A stretch of DNA of 52,296 nt from DASXRU01 sp033856235 (GTDB taxonomy: Bacteria; Acidobacteriota; Blastocatellia; Pyrinomonadales; Pyrinomonadaceae). The stretch is from positions 1 through 52,296 of the forward strand of contig JAWVFI010000167.1 of the NCBI GenBank assembly GCA_033856235.1. Reading direction: 5' to 3'. Positions 40,851-48,575 of this stretch are shown here, in pieces (within the stretch, counting starts at the first letter, position 1; each line of letters starts with the position of its first letter). Under the pieces are notes generated by a model, which searched no databases, was not told where the DNA came from, and was given only the letters and a program-made list of their open reading frames with translations. The position numbers and the translations under genes were made by a program.

Positions 40851-41633
40851 TTGCTGAACTTTGCAATTCAAACCGCGCGCGAAGCCGGAAGCCTTCTGGC
40901 TGAACGAGTGGGCCGTGTCCAGATTTCCAACAAGGGCGATATCGATTTGGTAACCGAATCAGATCTCGCTGCCGAGAAACTGATCATCGATCGGATCAGG
41001 TCTCATTACCCGCGCCATGCGATTCTGGCCGAAGAATCAGGCGCCAGCGAAGGCGTGGACTCTGCCCGCGCCGCCGGCGCCGCGGCCGAATGGAGATGGA
41101 TCATCGATCCTCTCGACGGGACCACGAACTACGCTCATGGGTATCCCTGCTTCTGCGTTTCGATCGCCGCGGAGTACAAAGGCAGGGTGGAGCTGGGGGT
41201 AATTTACGATCCCATGCGAGATGAACTCTTCAGTGCCGAACGCGGCCAGGGCGCGTCACTCAATGGACGGACGATTCATGTGTCGCGGATTGACGATCTG
41301 AACCGGGCCATGTTGTGTACCGGCTTTCCCTACGACGTACGCGAACGCAGCCAATTCGCCCGCCACTTTTCAAACTTCATCATGACGGCCCAGGCCGTGC
41401 GCCGCGACGGGACGGCAGCCCTCGACCTGGCCTATGTTGCCTGCGGCAGGTTCGATGGATTCTGGGAAGAAGGGTTGCGGGCCTGGGACGTCGCGGCCGG
41501 CGTTTTAATAATTGAAGAAGCAGGTGGTCGCGTGTCGCGTTATGACGGCGCGCCTTTTGATATTCACACTCCGCCGATAGTGGCCAGCAACGGGTTAATA
41601 CACGAGGCCATGATGCGAATCCTCGCCAGTTAA
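40851..41633 (+). CDS. Inositol monophosphatase family protein
   Basis: A 260-residue metal-dependent phosphatase. Metal ligands are seen in ILAEESG (E61, E62), IIDPLDGTTNYAHG (D86, D89) and LRAWDVAAGVLIIEEAGG (Asp of the third site). The family hydrolyses inositol 1-phosphate, fructose 1,6-bisphosphate or PAP; substrate not fixed. TTG start at 40851 is supported by GGGAG shortly upstream and by the normal N-terminus LNFAIQTAREAGSLL. It lies 17 bases after the esterase gene. Confidence 0.92.
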   Translation: MLNFAIQTAREAGSLLAERVGRVQISNKGDIDLVTESDLAAEKLIIDRIRSHYPRHAILAEESGASEGVDSARAAGAAAEWRWIIDPLDGTTNYAHGYPCFCVSIAAEYKGRVELGVIYDPMRDELFSAERGQGASLNGRTIHVSRIDDLNRAMLCTGFPYDVRERSQFARHFSNFIMTAQAVRRDGTAALDLAYVACGRFDGFWEEGLRAWDVAAGVLIIEEAGGRVSRYDGAPFDIHTPPIVASNGLIHEAMMRILAS

Positions 41634-41635
41634 CA

Positions 41636-42292
41636 CTAGAGAGCGGAGCGAATGATTTCGGCCAGCTTGTTTGTCTCTCGTTGCGTGCAGGTGCGAAAGT
41701 CTTCGCCGGGCTGTTGCGCCACCGCCAGCGGCGGGTGATAAATGATGTCCACCTGCCCGAGCCCGGGAAAGCGCCGCCCCATGGGCCAGACGCGATGCGC
41801 GCCGCGGATCGTTACGGGGAGGATCGGCACCTGAGCTTCGATTGCTAAACGTACCGCGCCCGCCTTGAATTTGATCATCGAGCCATCAGGCTCTCCGCGC
41901 CCGCCTTCCGGAAAAATTACCACCGCGCCACCTTCGCGCAACCACTGTAAGGATTTTCGAATCGGCGCGCGATCGTTCCCTTCGATCTGTATTGGCCAGG
42001 CGCCAAAGAACCCCATCGCCGGGCCCACTACCGGCCAATTGAAAGCGGCATCCCAGGCCAGGAACCTTAACGGACGTTTAATCGGAAGTGAGATCCACAA
42101 AGGATCCATGTAGGTCTGATGGTTGGCCGCCACCAGCAGCCCACCTTGGAGGGGAATATGCTCGGCGCCGCTATAGTTTGTTTTCCACAGCAGGTTACAC
42201 AACGCTCCAGCCGCGGGACGCAAAGTGTCCAGAACCCATTGGGGCACGACCGGTGTATCTGGGGCTGTTCTGTTTCTTTCTCGTTCCGCCAT
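41636..42292 (-). CDS. 1-acyl-sn-glycerol-3-phosphate acyltransferase family protein
   Basis: A 218-residue PlsC-type acyltransferase expected to act at the inner membrane in phospholipid synthesis. Block I HX4D is at H58-D63 (AANHQTYMDPLW), the glycerophosphate-binding block appears as VIFPEGGRGEPDGS, and block IV as VPILPVTIRGAHRVWP. The N-terminus is hydrophilic, so the protein may be peripheral. It follows the PilZ gene on the same strand by 60 bases and ends 3 bases from the convergent phosphatase gene. Confidence 0.92.
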   Translation of the reverse strand: MAERERNRTAPDTPVVPQWVLDTLRPAAGALCNLLWKTNYSGAEHIPLQGGLLVAANHQTYMDPLWISLPIKRPLRFLAWDAAFNWPVVGPAMGFFGAWPIQIEGNDRAPIRKSLQWLREGGAVVIFPEGGRGEPDGSMIKFKAGAVRLAIEAQVPILPVTIRGAHRVWPMGRRFPGLGQVDIIYHPPLAVAQQPGEDFRTCTQRETNKLAEIIRSAL

Positions 42293-42352
42293 GGACTGCG
42301 AAGACGACCCGTGACGGGCGCGCCGATGGAATTCCTGTTAGCCCTCGAAACC

Positions 42353-43108
42353 TCAGTCCTCGCCACCCAGGGGCCAGTCGCGATCGATGAACTCCAGATG
42401 AAGGCGTAACACCCCATCCGATCCCACGCGTCGGCCGCGGACTGCAGACAAGACTGCGATTCCATACTGATCGCTACTCAATCTTACAAACCGACCATCC
42501 GGCACGTTGATGGTAGTCATCACGGCGGCCCCACGGCGGCTGATATTTTCGGTGACGGTATTCTCCGTGCTCGCGATCGCTCCGTTCTGGTCGATTACCT
42601 GCATCGTCACGTTGATGGGGATGTTATGGCGCGTGTCAATGCGCTGGTCGCTTGAGGGAAGGTTCGACACCATCAAATCGGCGTCTTCCTGCAGCTTCCA
42701 AACTGACGATTCAGCGGCTGAGCGCGCAATCTCATAACGCTTGTTTGGTTCGTTTTCGTAACTGGTCGGTGGGCGCTTGCCTATAAAGGCCACACCGACC
42801 TCGAAGCGCATCACCTGGTTCCCCACCGGCGGTACAGACCGGAGATTGCGCACCAGGGCCCAAACCCGGTACGTGTCTTCAACGTGATCAAAGCAGCGCA
42901 ACTGCCGCGGCATGGGCATCGTCAAGTGAAGTAGCCGTCCTGGCTCCGTGGGATGCGAAATCGGGAACCGGGCCCCGAAGGGCGTCACATCAATCAGCCG
43001 CGACATCTCGACCCATTCGTGATCCGAAGCTTCGCGACAAAGCACGCGCACCGGCAGGTTCAGCGCTACACGCTCACGGACGCGACGAGATTTTCCATCG
43101 AAAGTCAT
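42353..43108 (-). CDS. Double PilZ-like domain protein
   Basis: A 251-residue protein with two PilZ-like halves. The first begins RRVRERVALNLPVRVLC with the RxxxR start and continues to SRLIDVTPFGARFPIS, the D/N-x-S/T-x-x-G-x-x-F form of the second motif. The second begins RIDTRHNIPINVTMQVI and continues with TVTENISRRGAAVMT. PilZ domains bind cyclic di-GMP, but the motifs here are degenerate, so binding is possible and not certain. ATG 43108 gives the first domain its normal start; the open frame reaches 43162. Confidence 0.75.
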   Translation of the reverse strand: MTFDGKSRRVRERVALNLPVRVLCREASDHEWVEMSRLIDVTPFGARFPISHPTEPGRLLHLTMPMPRQLRCFDHVEDTYRVWALVRNLRSVPPVGNQVMRFEVGVAFIGKRPPTSYENEPNKRYEIARSAAESSVWKLQEDADLMVSNLPSSDQRIDTRHNIPINVTMQVIDQNGAIASTENTVTENISRRGAAVMTTINVPDGRFVRLSSDQYGIAVLSAVRGRRVGSDGVLRLHLEFIDRDWPLGGED

Positions 43109-43276
43109 TAGTCTTTTTGCGGACCGCCCCCCCTCTCGTCGCTGGGAAAAACGCCAGCTCACCCCCGGGAAAGAAAGGATCGCCGCGGTGGTAGAAAAAT
43201 GGGGCGAACGGCCTGATTTTATTGCACTTGGCCAGCTTTTGCCGGTTTGCCAAAGGGTCCGATTCAGGCTAAAATA

Positions 43277-43468
43277 ATGTTTACTTCGAAGGGTCGGAAA
43301 TCCACGTCCAAACGGGCGCGCAGAATCTCGAAAAACAGCACTAATAATCCCGTATCTGAGAAAGAATTTCCCGTAGCTTTGCGGCAGTCCGCGACCAGCG
43401 CCGGCAGCAGATATGAATCTGAAGCGCTAGCCGAAGGACGGCAGATTGTACTGGAAAGGTTTGATTAA
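43277..43468 (+). CDS. Small basic hypothetical ORF coupled to gyrA
   Basis: A 63-codon frame with a very basic N-terminus (SKGRKSTSKRARRISKN) and a polar C-terminal half. The stop overlaps the gyrA start by 1 base (TAATG). I do not recognise it, and the start codon has no clear ribosome binding site; a TTG at 43247 is an alternative. It may be a real coupled leader peptide or a chance frame. Confidence 0.3.
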   Translation: MFTSKGRKSTSKRARRISKNSTNNPVSEKEFPVALRQSATSAGSRYESEALAEGRQIVLERFD

Positions 43469-46035
43469 TGGAAACAACTGAACGCGACCACATAGCGATT
43501 GAAGAAGAGATGCGCCGGTCCTACCTGGACTACGCGATGTCCGTAATTATCGGCCGCGCGCTGCCCGATGTGCGCGACGGGTTGAAGCCGGTGCACCGGC
43601 GTGTGCTCTGGGCGATGCACGAACTCGGAAACACCTACAACAAAGCGTACAAAAAGAGCGCGCGTGTGGTCGGTGATGTGATCGGTAAGTACCACCCGCA
43701 CGGTGACACGGCTGTTTACGACACCATCGTGCGGCTGGCGCAGAGCTTCTCCATGCGTTACCCGCTGATCGACGGGCAGGGAAATTTTGGTTCGGTCGAT
43801 GGCGACGCGGCTGCCGCAATGCGTTATACGGAAGTGCGCATGGCCCGGCTGTCCAACGAAGTGCTGGCCGATATTGAAAAAGAGACGGTCAACTTTCAGC
43901 CGAACTATGACGAATCGTTAAGTGAGCCCACAGTTCTGCCGGCCCGCGTTCCCAACCTGCTAATCAACGGGTCGGACGGGATTGCCGTGGGGATGGCGAC
44001 TAAGATCCCACCGCACAATCTGACTGAGATTATTGACGCTACCTTGGCGTTGCTCAGGGACACAGATAAGCGTCTGGAAGTGGAAGATCTGATGAAATTC
44101 GTTAAGGGTCCGGATTTCCCGACCGGCGGTTTCATTTACGGCGGAGAGGAACTCAAAAGCTCTTACACACGTGGTCGCGGCATTATCCAGATGCGTGCCC
44201 GCGCCGGAATCGATCGCATTGGCCGTGGCTCCACCGAGCGCGACGCAATCATCATCACCGAGATTCCGTTCCAGGTTAACAAGGCCCGCTTGATCGAACG
44301 CATCGCCGAATTAATAAACGAAAAGAAAATTGACGGTATTTCCAACCTGCGCGACGAATCCGATCGCGAGGGGATGCGCATCGTGGTGGAGTTGAAGCGC
44401 GATGCGGTGCCGCAGGTGGTTCTGAACAAGCTGTACAAGCTGACACCGATGCAGTCGTCCTTTGGCGTCATCAATCTGGCGATCGTAAATGGCCAGCCGC
44501 GCGTCCTGAACTTGAAGGAGATGCTGGAGTGCTTCATTGAATTTCGCCGCGAGGTGGTGCGCCGCCGCACCGAATATGAGCTGCGCAAAGCCCAGGCCCG
44601 CGCGCATATTCTGGAAGGACTGACTAAGGCGATTGACGCGCTCGACTCCATCGTCACTTTGATTCGCAACTCCCGCTCGGTGGACGAGGCCCGCCAGTGG
44701 CTAATGGGAAACACGCAGAACATGAGCGAGGTGAAGAACTGGAAAGGCGTTCCGTCCAGTGAACCGCTCGCCAAATACTTGCCCAAGCTGCGGAAGGTGA
44801 TGGACCGGCTGGCTTTCTCAGAACTGCAGGCGCAGGCGATTCTGGATCTACAGCTCCGCCGGTTGTCGGCCCTCGAGCGGCAAAAGATTACCGACGAGTA
44901 TGAAGCGATTATCAAACACATCGCCGAGTTGGAAGAGATTCTCGCCAACGAGAGCTCATTGCGCCGCGTGATTGGCAACGAGTTGGAAGAAGTCAAGCGC
45001 GACTTTGGCGACGCGCGCCGCACCGAGATCGTTGACGAAGGCGTGGAGTTGTCTATTGAAGATTTGATTGCCGACGAAGACGTAGCGATTACCGTTACCC
45101 ACAGCGGCTACATCAAGCGGACTCCGATTACGACCTACCAGCGTCAGGGCCGCGGGGGCAAGGGCCGCTTTGGCGCCGCCGCCAAGGGCGAAGATTATGT
45201 GGAACACCTCTTCATCGCCTCGACGCACGCCTACATCATGATTTTCACCGACGATGGTCAGGTTTATAAGTTGAAGGTCCATGAAGTGCCCGATGCGGCG
45301 GCTTCGGCCAGGGGCAAAGCCGTCGTTAACCTCATCAGTATTCCTTCCGAACGCAAATTGGCCGGAGTAGTGGCGGTTCGCGAGTTTTCTGAAGGACGGT
45401 ACGTTTTGCTCGTGACGCGCAAAGGAGTCATAAAGAAAACGCCGCTGTCGGATTTCCAAAACATTCGCACCAACGGCATCAATGCCATCAACATCGACGA
45501 AGGCGACGAGCTGCTGGACGTAGTATTGACCGACGGCACCAAGCGGATCTTCATCGCCACCAATAACGGCCAGGCCATTCGATTTGATGAGAAGAACGTG
45601 CGCCCGATGGGTCGCGCGACCCGCGGGGTGCGGGGCATCGACCTGCGCAAGGATGATTTCGTCGTCTCGGTTTGTCCGGTTTCCGCGGATGATACTGAGA
45701 AAATGTTGTCCGTTTCCGAGCAGGGTTATGGGAAACAGACGCCCATCACCACTTATCGCCTGCAATCACGTGGCGGTAAGGGCGTCATTAACATGAAGAC
45801 CACTGAAAAGACGGGCAAGGTAGTAGCCGTCTTTCCCGTTGACGCTGATTCCGAGATCATGATCATCACGCAGCAGGGCAAGTTGATTCGCATCGAGGCC
45901 GACAGCATTCGCAAAACCGGCCGTAGCGCCCAGGGCGTCCGTCTGATCAAGACCGATGGCGGCGACAAGGTGACCAGCGCTTCGCTGGTTGAGGCTGCAG
46001 AGGAAGATGAAACGGAACTCACTCCTGAGGGCTGA
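43468..46035 (+). CDS. gyrA: DNA gyrase subunit A
   Basis: An 855-residue subunit that cuts and rejoins DNA and wraps it for negative supercoiling. The winged-helix region has KYHPHGDTAVYDTIVRLAQ, where Thr replaces the E. coli Ser83, and the catalytic Tyr is in AAAMRYTEVRMA. The coiled-coil tower and the six-bladed C-terminal domain (GYIKRTPITTYQ, GVIKKTPLSDFQ and similar blade starts) are complete. The GyrA box reads QGRGGKG instead of QRRGGKG. GGAAAGG at 43453-43459 precedes the ATG. gyrB is not in the window. Confidence 0.97.
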   Translation: METTERDHIAIEEEMRRSYLDYAMSVIIGRALPDVRDGLKPVHRRVLWAMHELGNTYNKAYKKSARVVGDVIGKYHPHGDTAVYDTIVRLAQSFSMRYPLIDGQGNFGSVDGDAAAAMRYTEVRMARLSNEVLADIEKETVNFQPNYDESLSEPTVLPARVPNLLINGSDGIAVGMATKIPPHNLTEIIDATLALLRDTDKRLEVEDLMKFVKGPDFPTGGFIYGGEELKSSYTRGRGIIQMRARAGIDRIGRGSTERDAIIITEIPFQVNKARLIERIAELINEKKIDGISNLRDESDREGMRIVVELKRDAVPQVVLNKLYKLTPMQSSFGVINLAIVNGQPRVLNLKEMLECFIEFRREVVRRRTEYELRKAQARAHILEGLTKAIDALDSIVTLIRNSRSVDEARQWLMGNTQNMSEVKNWKGVPSSEPLAKYLPKLRKVMDRLAFSELQAQAILDLQLRRLSALERQKITDEYEAIIKHIAELEEILANESSLRRVIGNELEEVKRDFGDARRTEIVDEGVELSIEDLIADEDVAITVTHSGYIKRTPITTYQRQGRGGKGRFGAAAKGEDYVEHLFIASTHAYIMIFTDDGQVYKLKVHEVPDAAASARGKAVVNLISIPSERKLAGVVAVREFSEGRYVLLVTRKGVIKKTPLSDFQNIRTNGINAINIDEGDELLDVVLTDGTKRIFIATNNGQAIRFDEKNVRPMGRATRGVRGIDLRKDDFVVSVCPVSADDTEKMLSVSEQGYGKQTPITTYRLQSRGGKGVINMKTTEKTGKVVAVFPVDADSEIMIITQQGKLIRIEADSIRKTGRSAQGVRLIKTDGGDKVTSASLVEAAEEDETELTPEG

Positions 46036-46037
46036 TG

Positions 46038-46262
46038 GAATTAACGCTGAAAGCGTTCGCTAATTTCAGCCCAGGGTTGTGCTTTGGCAACCCTGGGAAA
46101 GAAGCGCGACATTTTCCGGAAGAAGCAAACCCTGAAAGGGTTGCATCATTGCAACGGACCTGTAGCAACTCCTTCAGAGTTGCGACAAGACCAACAATCT
46201 TAACCCAGGGTTTCAAAGCAAACCCTGGGCTGCAATTAGCCAACGCCTTCGGCGTTAAGTTC
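46038..46262. repeat. Nested inverted element with three hairpins per arm, 225 bp
   Basis: Left arm: 46043-46057 (AACGCT), 46070-46097 (CCCAGGGTTG) and 46128-46142 (AACCCT). Right arm: 46165-46183 (GCAACTC), 46204-46229 (CCCAGGGTTT) and 46242-46256 (AACGCC). Read in inverse, the right arm repeats the left arm's order and spacers (for example GCTAATT.CAGCCCAGGG), with compensating changes in the stems. It begins directly after the gyrA stop codon. Confidence 0.85.
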
Positions 46263-46360
46263 AAACCGCACTAGTACCTCAATACAGTTGATCCGCAGGT
46301 CTCTCCGTTGTACTCTGCGATTACTCTGATCTCCCCGCTTTTTCCGTAGAGACCCAACCA

Positions 46361-48553
46361 ATGAAATATTTTTCCAAGGCATCGCGCTGTACACTGCTGG
46401 CCGCTGTCGCACTTTGTCCTATTACCGCGTTCGCTCAGCTACCAAATCGCCCGCCGTCTCCGGATCGCACCGATGAGATCATCCGCATCAAAACGGAGTT
46501 GGTGCAGACTGAGGTCATGGTCTTTGACCGGCAGGGACGTTTTGTGGACGGGCTGAAGCCGGAACAATTCGAGTTGAAGCTGAACGGCAGTAACCAACCG
46601 ATCTCTTTCTTTGAACGAGTTATCTCGGGTAGTTCAAAAGAGGCCGCGCAATTGGCTGCCGCACGGGGGCCGTCAGCAAAGGGAAGCGAACCAAATACGA
46701 ATGCGAGGGCGGCTGCATCTGAACGTGGTCGCATGCTTTTCTTCTTTCTGGACGACGCGCATCTTAGTCCTTCCAGTCTGGCGCGCGCCCGCGAAACCCT
46801 TTCGCATTTCGTCGATGATCAGATGAACCCTGCCGATCAGGTCGCGATCGTCTCTACCAGCGGGCAGATCGGATTTCTGCAGCAACTGACAGACAACCCG
46901 GCAGTGTTGCGCGCGGCCATCGCGCGGCTCAACTACAAAATGAATCCGGAGGCGTACACCGGAAAAACCCAAATCAGCGAATACATGGCAACCCAGGTAT
47001 TGGACTACGGCAATCGCGAACTGTATGCCTACCTTCTGGAGTCCATCAAAGTGGAACAGAATTCGGGGCCCGGTAGCCGTCATGGAGATCACCGGCTGGC
47101 CGCTTCATATTCAGCAGCGCCTTACCTGAAAAATCGGCTCCATCAAATCAACAACCAGGGACGCATGACGACCGCGGACACTCTGGATGTACTCCGCAGT
47201 CTGATTGATTCCTCCTCCGCCCTGCCCGGTCGCAAAGTCGTCTTTTTCCTTTCTGATGGGTTCATCGTAAATGAAAGGAAGGCCGGCGCTCTGGAGGCGC
47301 TACAGCGGGTAACGTCGGCCGCGGCGCGTTCCGGGGTCGTGATCTACACGATGGATCTGCGCGGAACAATTTTGAATTTGGGATCAAGCGTGGATGCCAG
47401 CTCTAACGCTTACGCGGACTTGTCCGGGCGACGCATGGGTCTGGCGATGGGCGAAATCACTGCCACCCAGGAACCTTTGAAAATAATTGCCGATGAAACG
47501 GGCGGCCGCGCAATTTTGAACTCAAATTCGATCAGCGACGCCGTAGCGCAGGCGATCGGAGAAACATCGGAGTATTACCTGCTGGCATGGCGGCCGGGCT
47601 CCCCGGATTTCCAGGCAGACTCGCGGGGGAAAATGCGCGTGCGAGTTACCGTGAAGGATCGCCCCGAGTTGCGTGTCCATTTGCGAGCTAACTTTTACTT
47701 CGCTCCCGTCACCGCGGCGAAGACAAGCAACGATGCACCGAACAAAGTTGTGCCGGCACTGGCGCCCGATGCGCAATTGGTCGGCGCTTTGGCCTCGCTC
47801 TATCCGGACAAAACGCTCCCGGTTTCACTGGCCCTGGGTTTTCAGCGCACGACCGAGGGTAGCCCGGCGCTGAAAGTCTCGATGCAGATTGATCGCCGGG
47901 CGCTGACAAATACTACCGCCCAAAAACCAGCGAAGGCGGAGGTGGATGTCCTTGGAGTGGCGCTTGACGATCGCGGGCAGTTCGCCAGCTTCAAGCAAGT
48001 CTTGACGGTCAGCCCGAAATCGGGAACTGAGGAAGACCCGGTCAAATGGCACCAGGAGTTGCATCTGAAGCCGGGCCTTTACCAGGTGCGGCTGGTGGTC
48101 CGGGAGCGCGGCACGGGCCGCACTGGCGGCGCCCAACAATGGATTGAGATACCCGACGAATCTCAGCGGCGCCTTAACATGAGTAGCTTGTTCCTCGCGG
48201 AGCGCAAGGAAACCTTTGCTGATCCCGGCAGCGCGAAGTCAATTGCTGTCGATGTCGATCATCGCTTTGCGCGAAGTTCGGTCTTGCGTTTTCAGACCTA
48301 CGTTTACGATGCGGTGCGTGGCGAACACGGTCCTGATGTTTGGGTGCAGACGCAGGTGCTGCGAAATCGCCAGCAGGTCATGAGCGTGGCGCCTACAAGG
48401 GTGCCGGTCACAACGAACGCCACGGGCCTGCCTTACTGGTCTGAGTTGGCGCTTAATAATCTCCCGGCGGGGCGGTACGTGTTGCAGGTCTTGGCGACGG
48501 ATCGAATTGGGAACCACAGCGTTTCGCAGCAAATCAATTTTTCAGTTGAGTAG
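46361..48553 (+). CDS. VWFA-related acidobacterial protein (exported), copy 1
   Basis: A 730-residue protein with a signal peptide (CTLLAAVALCPITAFAQ). Residues ~38-90 form the lead-in typical of this family (IIRIKTELVQTEVMVFDRQG, PEQFELKLNGSNQPISFFE), then a von Willebrand factor A domain (MLFFFLDDAHLSPSSLARAR to about residue 420) in which the MIDAS DxSxS is degenerate (DDAHLS). Two beta-rich modules follow. The likely role is protein binding at the cell surface or periplasm; function unknown. A second copy of the same layout lies tail to tail, 22 bases away. Confidence 0.88.
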   Translation: MKYFSKASRCTLLAAVALCPITAFAQLPNRPPSPDRTDEIIRIKTELVQTEVMVFDRQGRFVDGLKPEQFELKLNGSNQPISFFERVISGSSKEAAQLAAARGPSAKGSEPNTNARAAASERGRMLFFFLDDAHLSPSSLARARETLSHFVDDQMNPADQVAIVSTSGQIGFLQQLTDNPAVLRAAIARLNYKMNPEAYTGKTQISEYMATQVLDYGNRELYAYLLESIKVEQNSGPGSRHGDHRLAASYSAAPYLKNRLHQINNQGRMTTADTLDVLRSLIDSSSALPGRKVVFFLSDGFIVNERKAGALEALQRVTSAAARSGVVIYTMDLRGTILNLGSSVDASSNAYADLSGRRMGLAMGEITATQEPLKIIADETGGRAILNSNSISDAVAQAIGETSEYYLLAWRPGSPDFQADSRGKMRVRVTVKDRPELRVHLRANFYFAPVTAAKTSNDAPNKVVPALAPDAQLVGALASLYPDKTLPVSLALGFQRTTEGSPALKVSMQIDRRALTNTTAQKPAKAEVDVLGVALDDRGQFASFKQVLTVSPKSGTEEDPVKWHQELHLKPGLYQVRLVVRERGTGRTGGAQQWIEIPDESQRRLNMSSLFLAERKETFADPGSAKSIAVDVDHRFARSSVLRFQTYVYDAVRGEHGPDVWVQTQVLRNRQQVMSVAPTRVPVTTNATGLPYWSELALNNLPAGRYVLQVLATDRIGNHSVSQQINFSVE

Positions 48554-48575
48554 ATTATGACTCCGCTCTGCCGAT

